Below are positions 25,573 to 39,136 of a stretch of 64,000 nucleotides of DNA, one piece after another (positions within the stretch are counted from its first letter, which is position 1; each line of letters starts with the position of its first letter). The translations under genes and the position numbers were made by a program. The DNA lies in NCBI RefSeq assembly GCF_037038585.1, contig NC_092523.1, positions 49,369,501-49,433,500 of the forward strand, read 5' to 3'. The notes beneath the pieces were generated by a model that saw nothing but the letters and a program-made list of their open reading frames with translations, searched no databases and was not told where the DNA came from. The stretch comes from Patagioenas fasciata. Lineage: Eukaryota; Chordata; Aves; Columbiformes; Columbidae.

Positions 25573-27272
25573 TTGAACTTGAGGAAACACGCGTCTGAGC
25601 AAAACTCCCAAACGCTTCCAGGAAAGACACACGCTCTGCCACAAGCACACAAGTGTTTGCCCTCAGCTATAGATCAGGGACAAGCTTGTGAAGAGATGCC
25701 CTGCTATTCTTTCGCCTTATGGCATCATGTGTTTCGTTCCTCTTGGAGATCGATTGTTAAACGTCTTTCCTAGGGCGACTGTGAAGCATTTGCCAGCGGA
25801 GGAGAAGTAGCACGGAGCAGCATTCAGTACTGCCTACGAGTGTCTTTGCTACCCTACTAGCGGAGCTCCAAGAACAGGCACACATCTTCACGTACCTTCC
25901 AAATGTGGATTCCCCTGCAGCCCCGTAGGCGGGCGTGCAGTACGCCAACCATCAACGGACGTTTTTCCCCTCAAGCCTGTCAGGACGTTGCTCGTCCGTC
26001 TTTCCCTCAATAGATGGGAGTAGGCGCGCTTGCGGATGTGTGCGTGTGTGTGGCCACGCGTTTGCTTAGGCATCAGTGTGTGAAAAGGTAGGTGCTTTTC
26101 TCTAGCTGCGTGTGCTGGGTGCACGTGGTGCTGGGTGCACATCCCTGGGTGCTCGTGGAAAGGTTTCTGCATGGTTTTCGCTGAGGAATCGTGTGTGTGC
26201 ACATGGACAAAGAGAAGGCGCAGCAACCAGGTTCCAGCGCCGAAGAAGGCAAAAGGCAAGGTTTCCGGCGCTATCTCCTTCTCTCCGCAGACCTAGTCGC
26301 GCAAAGCAAGCCGCTAAGCCGGCGACCGGCAAGAGAGCTACAACGAAGCATGCCGAACGGAGAAAATAGCAGCAGCTCATCTGTTCACACCTTGTTTCTG
26401 CCATGTGCTTGAACGCCAAGACGTTCGCGCTTCTGTGAGATGAAAGACGTCCTTCTGCATATGTGGTTGCTCACACCGGTGCACTTGTTAGTGTATCCCT
26501 TCAGTCCTGGGCTGCGGGGCATTCAGAAGTGGCTCTGTGGAGACGTCTGCATAGAGGCAGCTGTCAGAACACGCACACTCGATTGTTCACCAAAACATAT
26601 GCAGACGCGTCCTTAGCCTGTAGATTTGGATGCACAGAGTTCCCTGTGTTCGCAAGAGACAAGGGAATCGCGTCTGTACGCACAGAAGCAATAGCGGACC
26701 GTTTCCCTCGGAGTGAACGCGAAGAGCCGTCTATGTACTCGCAGACACGGGAACGTGCCTCAATGCGGTCACAGAGGCAGCAGCTTTTGCACAGATGCTC
26801 TGGTGATTCTGGCACTTTCCAGGCACACTCCTGAAAGTCGCGCACACTGCTGTTCACTCGCTAAACGACCTCTTGGGAAACACGTCTCCGGTCGATGGAC
26901 CGCTCAGATTGCTTCTCGTGTAACTGTGAACTGTGTCAGCGCAGGGAATCCGTCTCTGTTGAGCAGATGTCAATCCTGCCTCGCTTTTGCTTTGTTGCCT
27001 CTACCAAGATGATTTCCCGTTTCTCTCTTCACTGGAGCACGCAGACACAGCCAACGCACATCAAGTGTCAAGAGACACGCTCTGCTGAGCTCAACGCTTG
27101 TGCAGATGCACATGTGCGACGAAGTCAACACACGTGCTTGTGGAGAGAAAGAAAGGGACTCCCAGGCGTGTGGAGCGACGGGGAGAAAGAGCGGGCGCTG
27201 AGGAACACAGTTTCAAACAGACTGTCTCCACACAAACAGGCACCTGTCTGCAGGTATCCTAGATCTTGATTC
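25573..27272 (+). repeat. Satellite unit U16, first member of trimer block 1, 1,700 bp
   Basis: Marked by G25638 (gctctgcc instead of gctctccc), a change seen in only one other unit, U19, exactly 5,100 bp downstream. Also C25891. Confidence 0.95.
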
Positions 27273-28972
27273 TTGAACTTGAGGAAACACGCGTCTGAGC
27301 AAAACTCCCAAACGCTTCCAGGAAAGACACACGCTCTCCCACAAGCACACAAGTGTTTGCCCTCAGCTATAGATCAGGGACAAGCTTGTGAAGAGATGCC
27401 CTGCTATTCTTTCGCCTTATGGCATCATGTGTTTCGTTCCTCTTGGAGATCGATTGTTAAACGTCTTTCCTAGGGCGACTGTGAAGCATTTGCCAGCGGA
27501 GGAGAAGTAGCACGGAGCAGCATTCAGTACTGCCTACGAGTGTCTTTGCTACCCTACTAGCGGAGCTCCAAGAACAGGCACACATCTTCACGTACCTTCC
27601 AAATGTGGATTCCCCTGCAGCCCCGTAGGCGGGCGTGCAGTACGCCAACCATCAACGGACGTTTTTCCCCTCAAGCCTGTCAGGACGTTGCTCGTCCGTC
27701 TTTCCCTCAATAGATGGGAGTAGGCGCGCTTGCGGATGTGTGCGTGTGTGTGGCCACGCGTTTGCTTAGGCATCAGTGTGTGAAAAGGTAGGTGCTTTTC
27801 TCTAGCTGCGTGTGCTGGGTGCACGTGGTGCTGGGTGCACATCCCTGGGTGCTCGTGGAAAGGTTTCTGCATGGTTTTCGCTGAGGAATCGTGTGTGTGC
27901 ACATGGACAAAGAGAAGGCGCAGCAACCAGGTTCCAGCGCCGAAGAAGGCAAAAGGCAAGGTTTCCGGCGCTATCTCCTTCTCTCCGCAGACCTAGTCGC
28001 GCAAAGCAAGCCGCTAAGCCGGCGACCGGCAAGAGAGCTACAAAGAAGCATGCCGAACGGAGAAAATAGCAGCAGCTCATCTGTTCACACCTTGTTTCTG
28101 CCATGTGCTTGAACGCCAAGACGTTCGCGCTTCTGTGAGATGAAAGACGTCCTTCTGCATATGTGGTTGCTCACACCGGTGCACTTGTTAGTGTATCCAT
28201 TCAGTCCTGGGCTGCGGGGCATTCAGAAGTGGCTCTGTGGAGACGTCTGCATAGAGGCAGCTGTCAGAACACGCACACTCGATTGTTCACCAAAACATAT
28301 GCAGACGCGTCCTTAGCCTGTAGATTTGGATGCACAGAGTTCCCTGTGTTCGCAAGAGACAAGGGAATCGCGTCTGTACGCACAGAAGCAATAGCGGACC
28401 GTTTCCCTCGGAGTGAACGCGAAGAGCCGTCTATGTACTCGCAGACACGGGAACGTGCCTCAATGCGGTCACAGAGGCAGCAGCTTTTGCACAGATGCTC
28501 TGGTGATTCTGGCACTTTCCAGGCACACTCCTGAAAGTCGCGCACACTGCTGTTCACTCGCTAAACGACCTCTTGGGAAACACGTCTCCGGTCGATGGAC
28601 CGCTCAGATTGCTTCTCGTGTAACTGTGAACTGTGTCAGCGCAGGGAATCCGTCTCTGTTGAGCAGATGTCAATCCTGCCTCGCTTTTGCTTTGTTGCCT
28701 CTACCAAGATGATTTCCCGTTTCTCTCTTCACTGGAGCACGCAGACACAGCCAACGCACATCAAGTGTCAAGAGACACGCTCTGCTGAGCTCAACGCTTG
28801 TGCAGATGCACATGTGCGACGAAGTCAACACACGTGCTTGTGGAGAGAAAGAAAGGGACTCCCAGGCGTGTGGAGCGACGGGGAGAAAGAGCGGGCGCTG
28901 AGGAACACAGTTTCAAACAGACTGTCTCCACACAAACAGGCACCTGTCTGCAGGTATCCTAGATCTTGATTC
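27273..28972 (+). repeat. Satellite unit U17, second member of trimer block 1, 1,700 bp
   Basis: Marked by A28044 (acaaagaagc) and A28199 (atccattcag). The pair recurs only in U20, 5,100 bp downstream. Confidence 0.95.
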
Positions 28973-30672
28973 TTGAACTTGAGGAAACACGCGTCTGAGC
29001 AAAACTCCCAAACGCTTCCAGGAAAGACACAGGCTCTCCCACAAGCACACAAGTGTTTGCCCTCAGCTATAGATCAAGGACAAGCTTGTGAAGAGATGCC
29101 CTGCTATTCTTTCGCCTTATGGCATCATGTGTTTCGTTTCTCTTGGAGATCGATTGTTAAACGTCTTTCCTAGGGCGACTGTGAAGCATTTGCCAGCGGA
29201 GGAGAAGTAGCACGGAGCAGCATTCAGTACTGCCTACGAGTGTCTTTGCTACCCTACTAGCGGAGCTCCAAGAACAGGCACAAATCTTCACGTACCTTCC
29301 AAATGTGGATTCCCCTGCAGCCCCGTAGGCGGGCGTGCAGTACGCCAACCATCAACGGACGTTTTTCCCCTCAAGCCTGTCAGGACGTTGCTCGTCCGTC
29401 TTTCCCTCAATAGATGGGAGTAGGCGCGCTTGCGGATGTGTGCGTGTGTGTGGCCACGCGTTTGCTTAGGCATCAGTGTGTGAAAAGGTAGGTGCTTTTC
29501 TCTAGCTGCGTGTGCTGGGTGCACGTGGTGCTGGGTGCACATCCCTGGGTGCTCGTGGAAAGGTTTCTGCATGGTTTTCGCTGAGGAATCGTGTGTGTGC
29601 ACATGGACAAAGAGAAGGCGCAGCAACCAGGTTCCAGCGCCGAAGAAGGCAAAAGGCAAGGTTTCCGGCGCTATCTCCTTCTCTCCGCAGACCTAGTCGC
29701 GCAAAGCAAGCCGCTAAGCCGGCGACCGGCAAGAGAGCTACAACGAAGCATGCCGAACGGAGAAAATAGCAGCAGCTCATCTGTTCACACCTTGTTTCTG
29801 CCATGTGCTTGAACGCCAAGACGTTCGCGCTTCTGTGAGATGAAAGACGTCCTTCTGCATATGTGGTTGCTCACACCGGTGCACTTGTTAGTGTATCCCT
29901 TCAGTCCTGGGCTGCGGGGCATTCAGAAGTGGCTCTGTGGAGACGTCTGCATAGAGGCAGCTGTCAGAACACGCACACTCGATTGTTCACCAAAACATAT
30001 GCAGACGCGTCCTTAGCCTGTAGATTTGGATGCACAGAGTTCCCTGTGTTCGCAAGAGACAAGGGAATCGCGTCTGTACGCACAGAAGCAATAGCGGACC
30101 GTTTCCCTCGGAGTGAACGCGAAGAGCCGTCTATGTACTCGCAGACACGGGAACGTGCCTCAATGCGGTCACAGAGGCAGCAGCTTTTGCACAGATGCTC
30201 TGGTGATTCTGGCACTTTCCAGGCACACTCCTGAAAGTCGCGCACACTGCTGTTCACTCGCTAAACGACCTCTTGGGAAACACGTCTCCGGTCGATGGAC
30301 CGCTCAGATTGCTTCTCGTGTAACTGTGAACTGTGTCAGCGCAGGGAATCCGTCTCTGTTGAGCAGATGTCAATCCTGCCTCGCTTTTGCTTTGTTGCCT
30401 CTACCAAGATGATTTCCCGTTTCTCTCTTCACTGGAGCACGCAGACACAGCCAACGCACATCAAGTGTCAAGAGACACGCTCTGCTGAGCTCAACGCTTG
30501 TGCAGATGCACATGTGCGACGAAGTCAACACACGTGCTTGTGGAGAGAAAGAAAGGGACTCCCAGGCGTGTGGAGCGACGGGGAGAAAGAGCGGGCGCTG
30601 AGGAACACAGTTTCAAACAGACTGTCTCCACACAAACAGGCACCTGTCTGCAGGTATCCTAGATCTTGATTC
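28973..30672 (+). repeat. Satellite unit U18, Q-type, third member of trimer block 1, 1,700 bp
   Basis: Q-type markers G29032, A29077, A29283 and C29291, plus T29139 (cgtttctctt), which is shared only with U21. Confidence 0.95.
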
Positions 30673-32372
30673 TTGAACTTGAGGAAACACGCGTCTGAGC
30701 AAAACTCCCAAACGCTTCCAGGAAAGACACACGCTCTGCCACAAGCACACAAGTGTTTGCCCTCAGCTATAGATCAGGGACAAGCTTGTGAAGAGATGCC
30801 CTGCTATTCTTTCGCCTTATGGCATCATGTGTTTCGTTCCTCTTGGAGATCGATTGTTAAACGTCTTTCCTAGGGCGACTGTGAAGCATTTGCCAGCGGA
30901 GGAGAAGTAGCACGGAGCAGCATTCAGTACTGCCTACGAGTGTCTTTGCTACCCTACTAGCGGAGCTCCAAGAACAGGCACACATCTTCACGTACCTTCC
31001 AAATGTGGATTCCCCTGCAGCCCCGTAGGCGGGCGTGCAGTACGCCAACCATCAACGGACGTTTTTCCCCTCAAGCCTGTCAGGACGTTGCTCGTCCGTC
31101 TTTCCCTCAATAGATGGGAGTAGGCGCGCTTGCGGATGTGTGCGTGTGTGTGGCCACGCGTTTGCTTAGGCATCAGTGTGTGAAAAGGTAGGTGCTTTTC
31201 TCTAGCTGCGTGTGCTGGGTGCACGTGGTGCTGGGTGCACATCCCTGGGTGCTCGTGGAAAGGTTTCTGCATGGTTTTCGCTGAGGAATCGTGTGTGTGC
31301 ACATGGACAAAGAGAAGGCGCAGCAACCAGGTTCCAGCGCCGAAGAAGGCAAAAGGCAAGGTTTCCGGCGCTATCTCCTTCTCTCCGCAGACCTAGTCGC
31401 GCAAAGCAAGCCGCTAAGCCGGCGACCGGCAAGAGAGCTACAACGAAGCATGCCGAACGGAGAAAATAGCAGCAGCTCATCTGTTCACACCTTGTTTCTG
31501 CCATGTGCTTGAACGCCAAGACGTTCGCGCTTCTGTGAGATGAAAGACGTCCTTCTGCATATGTGGTTGCTCACACCGGTGCACTTGTTAGTGTATCCCT
31601 TCAGTCCTGGGCTGCGGGGCATTCAGAAGTGGCTCTGTGGAGACGTCTGCATAGAGGCAGCTGTCAGAACACGCACACTCGATTGTTCACCAAAACATAT
31701 GCAGACGCGTCCTTAGCCTGTAGATTTGGATGCACAGAGTTCCCTGTGTTCGCAAGAGACAAGGGAATCGCGTCTGTACGCACAGAAGCAATAGCGGACC
31801 GTTTCCCTCGGAGTGAACGCGAAGAGCCGTCTATGTACTCGCAGACACGGGAACGTGCCTCAATGCGGTCACAGAGGCAGCAGCTTTTGCACAGATGCTC
31901 TGGTGATTCTGGCACTTTCCAGGCACACTCCTGAAAGTCGCGCACACTGCTGTTCACTCGCTAAACGACCTCTTGGGAAACACGTCTCCGGTCGATGGAC
32001 CGCTCAGATTGCTTCTCGTGTAACTGTGAACTGTGTCAGCGCAGGGAATCCGTCTCTGTTGAGCAGATGTCAATCCTGCCTCGCTTTTGCTTTGTTGCCT
32101 CTACCAAGATGATTTCCCGTTTCTCTCTTCACTGGAGCACGCAGACACAGCCAACGCACATCAAGTGTCAAGAGACACGCTCTGCTGAGCTCAACGCTTG
32201 TGCAGATGCACATGTGCGACGAAGTCAACACACGTGCTTGTGGAGAGAAAGAAAGGGACTCCCAGGCGTGTGGAGCGACGGGGAGAAAGAGCGGGCGCTG
32301 AGGAACACAGTTTCAAACAGACTGTCTCCACACAAACAGGCACCTGTCTGCAGGTATCCTAGATCTTGATTC
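30673..32372 (+). repeat. Satellite unit U19, copy of U16, 1,700 bp
   Basis: Shares the gctctgcc change at G30738 with U16. I found no marker that separates the two units. Confidence 0.95.
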
Positions 32373-34072
32373 TTGAACTTGAGGAAACACGCGTCTGAGC
32401 AAAACTCCCAAACGCTTCCAGGAAAGACACACGCTCTCCCACAAGCACACAAGTGTTTGCCCTCAGCTATAGATCAGGGACAAGCTTGTGAAGAGATGCC
32501 CTGCTATTCTTTCGCCTTATGGCATCATGTGTTTCGTTCCTCTTGGAGATCGATTGTTAAACGTCTTTCCTAGGGCGACTGTGAAGCATTTGCCAGCGGA
32601 GGAGAAGTAGCACGGAGCAGCATTCAGTACTGCCTACGAGTGTCTTTGCTACCCTACTAGCGGAGCTCCAAGAACAGGCACACATCTTCACGTACCTTCC
32701 AAATGTGGATTCCCCTGCAGCCCCGTAGGCGGGCGTGCAGTACGCCAACCATCAACGGACGTTTTTCCCCTCAAGCCTGTCAGGACGTTGCTCGTCCGTC
32801 TTTCCCTCAATAGATGGGAGTAGGCGCGCTTGCGGATGTGTGCGTGTGTGTGGCCACGCGTTTGCTTAGGCATCAGTGTGTGAAAAGGTAGGTGCTTTTC
32901 TCTAGCTGCGTGTGCTGGGTGCACGTGGTGCTGGGTGCACATCCCTGGGTGCTCGTGGAAAGGTTTCTGCATGGTTTTCGCTGAGGAATCGTGTGTGTGC
33001 ACATGGACAAAGAGAAGGCGCAGCAACCAGGTTCCAGCGCCGAAGAAGGCAAAAGGCAAGGTTTCCGGCGCTATCTCCTTCTCTCCGCAGACCTAGTCGC
33101 GCAAAGCAAGCCGCTAAGCCGGCGACCGGCAAGAGAGCTACAAAGAAGCATGCCGAACGGAGAAAATAGCAGCAGCTCATCTGTTCACACCTTGTTTCTG
33201 CCATGTGCTTGAACGCCAAGACGTTCGCGCTTCTGTGAGATGAAAGACGTCCTTCTGCATATGTGGTTGCTCACACCGGTGCACTTGTTAGTGTATCCAT
33301 TCAGTCCTGGGCTGCGGGGCATTCAGAAGTGGCTCTGTGGAGACGTCTGCATAGAGGCAGCTGTCAGAACACGCACACTCGATTGTTCACCAAAACATAT
33401 GCAGACGCGTCCTTAGCCTGTAGATTTGGATGCACAGAGTTCCCTGTGTTCGCAAGAGACAAGGGAATCGCGTCTGTACGCACAGAAGCAATAGCGGACC
33501 GTTTCCCTCGGAGTGAACGCGAAGAGCCGTCTATGTACTCGCAGACACGGGAACGTGCCTCAATGCGGTCACAGAGGCAGCAGCTTTTGCACAGATGCTC
33601 TGGTGATTCTGGCACTTTCCAGGCACACTCCTGAAAGTCGCGCACACTGCTGTTCACTCGCTAAACGACCTCTTGGGAAACACGTCTCCGGTCGATGGAC
33701 CGCTCAGATTGCTTCTCGTGTAACTGTGAACTGTGTCAGCGCAGGGAATCCGTCTCTGTTGAGCAGATGTCAATCCTGCCTCGCTTTTGCTTTGTTGCCT
33801 CTACCAAGATGATTTCCCGTTTCTCTCTTCACTGGAGCACGCAGACACAGCCAACGCACATCAAGTGTCAAGAGACACGCTCTGCTGAGCTCAACGCTTG
33901 TGCAGATGCACATGTGCGACGAAGTCAACACACGTGCTTGTGGAGAGAAAGAAAGGGACTCCCAGGCGTGTGGAGCGACGGGGAGAAAGAGCGGGCGCTG
34001 AGGAACACAGTTTCAAACAGACTGTCTCCACACAAACAGGCACCTGTCTGCAGGTATCCTAGATCTTGATTC
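32373..34072 (+). repeat. Satellite unit U20, copy of U17, 1,700 bp
   Basis: Shares A33144 and A33299 with U17 at exactly 5,100-bp spacing. Confidence 0.95.
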
Positions 34073-35772
34073 TTGAACTTGAGGAAACACGCGTCTGAGC
34101 AAAACTCCCAAACGCTTCCAGGAAAGACACAGGCTCTCCCACAAGCACACAAGTGTTTGCCCTCAGCTATAGATCAAGGACAAGCTTGTGAAGAGATGCC
34201 CTGCTATTCTTTCGCCTTATGGCATCATGTGTTTCGTTTCTCTTGGAGATCGATTGTTAAACGTCTTTCCTAGGGCGACTGTGAAGCATTTGCCAGCGGA
34301 GGAGAAGTAGCACGGAGCAGCATTCAGTACTGCCTACGAGTGTCTTTGCTACCCTACTAGCGGAGCTCCAAGAACAGGCACAAATCTTCACGTACCTTCC
34401 AAATGTGGATTCCCCTGCAGCCCCGTAGGCGGGCGTGCAGTACGCCAACCATCAACGGACGTTTTTCCCCTCAAGCCTGTCAGGACGTTGCTCGTCCGTC
34501 TTTCCCTCAATAGATGGGAGTAGGCGCGCTTGCGGATGTGTGCGTGTGTGTGGCCACGCGTTTGCTTAGGCATCAGTGTGTGAAAAGGTAGGTGCTTTTC
34601 TCTAGCTGCGTGTGCTGGGTGCACGTGGTGCTGGGTGCACATCCCTGGGTGCTCGTGGAAAGGTTTCTGCATGGTTTTCGCTGAGGAATCGTGTGTGTGC
34701 ACATGGACAAAGAGAAGGCGCAGCAACCAGGTTCCAGCGCCGAAGAAGGCAAAAGGCAAGGTTTCCGGCGCTATCTCCTTCTCTCCGCAGACCTAGTCGC
34801 GCAAAGCAAGCCGCTAAGCCGGCGACCGGCAAGAGAGCTACAACGAAGCATGCCGAACGGAGAAAATAGCAGCAGCTCATCTGTTCACACCTTGTTTCTG
34901 CCATGTGCTTGAACGCCAAGACGTTCGCGCTTCTGTGAGATGAAAGACGTCCTTCTGCATATGTGGTTGCTCACACCGGTGCACTTGTTAGTGTATCCCT
35001 TCAGTCCTGGGCTGCGGGGCATTCAGAAGTGGCTCTGTGGAGACGTCTGCATAGAGGCAGCTGTCAGAACACGCACACTCGATTGTTCACCAAAACATAT
35101 GCAGACGCGTCCTTAGCCTGTAGATTTGGATGCACAGAGTTCCCTGTGTTCGCAAGAGACAAGGGAATCGCGTCTGTACGCACAGAAGCAATAGCGGACC
35201 GTTTCCCTCGGAGTGAACGCGAAGAGCCGTCTATGTACTCGCAGACACGGGAACGTGCCTCAATGCGGTCACAGAGGCAGCAGCTTTTGCACAGATGCTC
35301 TGGTGATTCTGGCACTTTCCAGGCACACTCCTGAAAGTCGCGCACACTGCTGTTCACTCGCTAAACGACCTCTTGGGAAACACGTCTCCGGTCGATGGAC
35401 CGCTCAGATTGCTTCTCGTGTAACTGTGAACTGTGTCAGCGCAGGGAATCCGTCTCTGTTGAGCAGATGTCAATCCTGCCTCGCTTTTGCTTTGTTGCCT
35501 CTACCAAGATGATTTCCCGTTTCTCTCTTCACTGGAGCAGGCAGACACAGCCAACGCACATCAAGTGTCAAGAGACACGCTCTGCTGAGCTCAACGCTTG
35601 TGCAGATGCACATGTGCGACGAAGTCAACACACGTGCTTGTGGAGAGAAAGAAAGGGACTCCCAGGCGTGTGGAGCGACGGGGAGAAAGAGCGGGCGCTG
35701 AGGAACACAGTTTCAAACAGACTGTCTCCACACAAACAGGCACCTGTCTGCAGGTATCCTAGATCTTGATTC
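34073..35772 (+). repeat. Satellite unit U21, copy of U18 with a diverged 3' end, 1,700 bp
   Basis: Q-type with G34132, A34177, T34239 and A34383, as in U18. G35540 (gagcaggcag) is not in U18, so the 5,100-bp duplication either ends before 35540 or this base changed later. The same G occurs in U31, U33, U34 and U36. Confidence 0.95.
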
Positions 35773-37454
35773 TTGAACTTGAGGAAACACGCGTCTGAGC
35801 AAAACTCCCAAATGCTTCCAGGAAAGACACACGCTCTCCCACAAGCACACAAGTGTTTGCCCTCAGCTATAGATCAGGGACAAGCTTGTGAAGAGATGCC
35901 CTGCTATTCTTTCGCCTTATGGCATCATGTGTTTCGTTCCTCTTGGAGATCGATTGTTAAACGTCTTTCCTAGGGCGACTGTGAAGCATTTGCCAGCGGA
36001 GGAGAAGTAGCACGGAGCAGCATTCAGTACTGCCTACGAGTGTCTTTGCTACCCTACTAGCGGAGCTCCAAGAACAGGCACACATCTTCACGTACCTTCC
36101 AAATGTGGATTCCCCTGCAGCCCCGTAGGCGGGCGTGCAGTACGCCAACCATCAACGGACGTTTTTCCCCTCAAGCCTGTCAGGACGTTGCTCGTCCGTC
36201 TTTCCCTCAATAGATGGGAGTAGGCGCGCTTGCGGATGTGTGCGTGTGTAGGCATCAGTGTGTGAAAAGGTAGGTGCTTTTCTCTAGCTGCGTGTGCTGG
36301 GTGCACGTGGTGCTGGGTGCACATCCCTGGGTGCTCGTGGAAAGGTTTCTGCATGGTTTTCGCTGAGGAATCGTGTGTGTGCACATGGACAAAGAGAAGG
36401 CGCAGCAACCAGGTTCCAGCGCCGAAGAAGGCAAAAGGCAAGGTTTCCGGCGCTATCTCCTTCTCTCCGCAGACCTAGTCGCGCAAAGCAAGCCGCTAAG
36501 CCGGCGACCGGCAAGAGAGCTACAACGAAGCATGCCGAACGGAGAAAATAGCAGCAGCTCATCTGTTCACACCTTGTTTCTGCCATGTGCTTGAACGCCA
36601 AGACGTTCGCGCTTCTGTGAGATGAAAGACGTCCTTCTGCATATGTGGTTGCTCACACCGGTGCACTTGTTAGTGTATCCCTTCAGTCCTGGGCTGCGGG
36701 GCATTCAGAAGTGGCTCTGTGGAGACGTCTGCATAGAGGCAGCTGTCAGAACACGCACACTCGATTGTTCACCAAAACATATGCAGACGCGTCCTTAGCC
36801 TGTAGATTTGGATGCACAGAGTTCCCTGTGTTCGCAAGAGACAAGGGAATCGCGTCTGTACGCACAGAAGCAATAGCGGACCGTTTCCCTCGGAGTGAAC
36901 GCGAAGAGCCGTCTATGTACTCGCAGACACGCGAACGTGCCTCAATGCGGTCACAGAGGCAGCAGCTTTTGCACAGATGCTCTGGTGATTCTGGCACTTT
37001 CCAGGCACACTCCTGAAAGTCGCGCACACTGCTGTTCACTCGCTAAACGACCTCTTGGGAAACACGTCTCCGGTCGATGGACCGCTCAGATTGCTTCTCG
37101 TGTAACTGTGAACTGTGTCAGCGCAGGGAATCCGTCTCTGTTGAGCAGATGTCAATCCTGCCTCGCTTTTGCTTTGTTGCCTCTACCAAGATGATTTCCC
37201 GTTTCTCTCTTCACTGGAGCACGCAGACACAGCCAACGCACATCAAGTGTCAAGAGACACGCTCTGCTGAGCTCAACGCTTGTGCAGATGCACATGTGCG
37301 ACGAAGTCAACACACGTGCTTGTGGAGAGAAAGAAAGGGACTCCCAGGCGTGTGGAGCGACGGGGAGAAAGAGCGGGCGCTGAGGAACACAGTTTCAAAC
37401 AGACTGTCTCCACACAAACAGGCACCTGTCTGCAGGTATCCTAGATCTTGATTC
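35773..37454 (+). repeat. Satellite unit U22, 1,682 bp; left edge of trimer block 2
   Basis: T35813 (caaatgcttcc) and C36091. It is the first unit with the 18-bp deletion, junction at 36249/36250. C36932 (acacgcgaac) is shared with U25 and U28, so its 3' part behaves as the end of a preceding copy of the trimer. Confidence 0.95.
36249..36250 (+). other. 18-bp deletion junction defining 1,682-bp units (first of five)
   Basis: The 18 bases gtggccacgcgtttgctt, present at 589-606 in U1, are absent. The same junction, after relative base 477, is at 37931/37932, 41310/41311, 42992/42993 and 48071/48072. Identical junctions in five units indicate one deletion event spread by amplification. Confidence 0.9.
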
Positions 37455-39136
37455 TTGAACTTGAGGAAACACGCGTCTGAGCAAAACTCCCAAATGCTTC
37501 CAGGAAAGACACACGCTCTCCCACAAGCACACAAGTGTTTGCCCTCAGCTATAGATCAGGGACAAGCTTGTGAAGAGATGCCCTGCTATTCTTTGGCCTT
37601 ATGGCATCATGTGTTTCGTTCCTCTTGGAGATCGATTGTTAAACGTCTTTCCTAGGGCGACTGTGAAGCATTTGCCAGCGGAGGAGAAGTAGCACGGAGC
37701 AGCATTCAGTACTGCCTACGAGTGTCTTTGCTACCCTACTAGCGGAGCTCCAAGAACAGGCACACATCTTCAGGTACCTTCCAAATGTGGATTCCCCTGC
37801 AGCCCCGTAGGCGGGCGTGCAGTACGCCAACCATCAACGGATGTTTTTCCCCTCAAGCCTGTCAGGACGTTGCTCGTCCGTCTTTCCCTCAATAGATGGG
37901 AGTAGGCGCGCTTGCGGATGTGTGCGTGTGTAGGCATCAGTGTGTGAAAAGGTAGGTGCTTTTCTCTAGCTGCGTGTGCTGGGTGCACGTGGTGCTGGGT
38001 GCACATCCCTGGGTGCTCGTGGAAAGGTTTCTGCATGGTTTTCGCTGAGGAATCGTGTGTGTGCACATGGACAAAGAGAAGGCGCAGCAACCAGGTTCCA
38101 GCGCCGAAGAAGGCAAAAGGCAAGGTTTCCGGCGCTATCTCCTTCTCTCCGCAGACCTAGTCGCGCAAAGCAAGCCGCTAAGCCGGCGACCGGCAAGAGA
38201 GCTACAACGAAGCATGCCGAACGGAGAAAATAGCAGCAGCTCATCTGTTCACACCTTGTTTCTGCCATGTGCTTGAACGCCAAGACGTTCGCGCTTCTGT
38301 GAGATGAAAGACGTCCTTCTGCATATGTGGTTGCTCACACCGGTGCACTTGTTAGTGTATCCATTCAGTCCTGGGCTGCGGGGCATTCAGAAGTGGCTCT
38401 GTGGAGACGTCTGCATAGAGGCAGCTGTCAGAACACGCACACTCGCTTGTTCACCAAAACATATGCAGACGCGTCCTTAGCCTGTAGATTTGGATGCACA
38501 GAGTTCCCTGTGTTCGCAAGAGACAAGGGAATCGCGTCTGTACGCACAGAAGCAATAGCGGACCGTTTCCCTCGGAGTGAACGCGAAGAGCCGTCTATGT
38601 ACTCGCAGACACGGGAACGTGCCTCAATGCGGTCACAGAGGCAGCAGCTTTTGCACAGATGCTCTGGTGATTCTGGCACTTTCCAGGCACACTCCTGAAA
38701 GTCGCGCACACTGCTGTTCACTCGCTAAACGACCTCTTGGGAAACACGTCTCCGGTCGATGGACCGCTCAGATTGCTTCTCGTGTAACTGTGAACTGTGT
38801 CAGCGCAGGGAATCCGTCTCTGTTGAGCAGATGTCAATCCTGCCTCGCTTTTGCTTTGTTGCCTCTACCAAGATGATTTCCCGTTTCTCTCTTCACTGGA
38901 GCACGCAGACACAGCCAACGCACATCAAGTGTCAAGAGACACGCTCTGCTGAGCTCAACGCTTGTGCAGATGCACATGTGCGACGAAGTCAACACACGTG
39001 CTTGTGGAGAGAAAGAAAGGGACTCCCAGGCGTGTGGAGCGACGGGGAGAAAGAGCGGGCGCTGAGGAACACAGTTTCAAACAGACTGTCTCCACACAAA
39101 CAGGCACCTGTCTGCAGGTATCCTAGATCTTGATTC
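37455..39136 (+). repeat. Satellite unit U23, M-type, 1,682 bp
   Basis: M-type: T37495, G37595 (ttggcc), T37842 (cggatg), deletion junction 37931/37932, A38363 and C38446. T at relative 388 marks only U23, U26 and U29. Confidence 0.95.

Larger units (their letters stand above)
25573..35772 (+). repeat. Higher-order trimer block 1, period exactly 5,100 bp, 2 copies
   Basis: Five rare markers recur exactly 5,100 bp apart: 25638/30738, 28044/33144, 28199/33299, 29139/34239 and 29283/34383. The left limit lies between 24183 (where U15 differs from U18) and 25638. The right limit lies between 34383 and 35540. The copies look identical between these limits at the sites checked. Confidence 0.9.
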
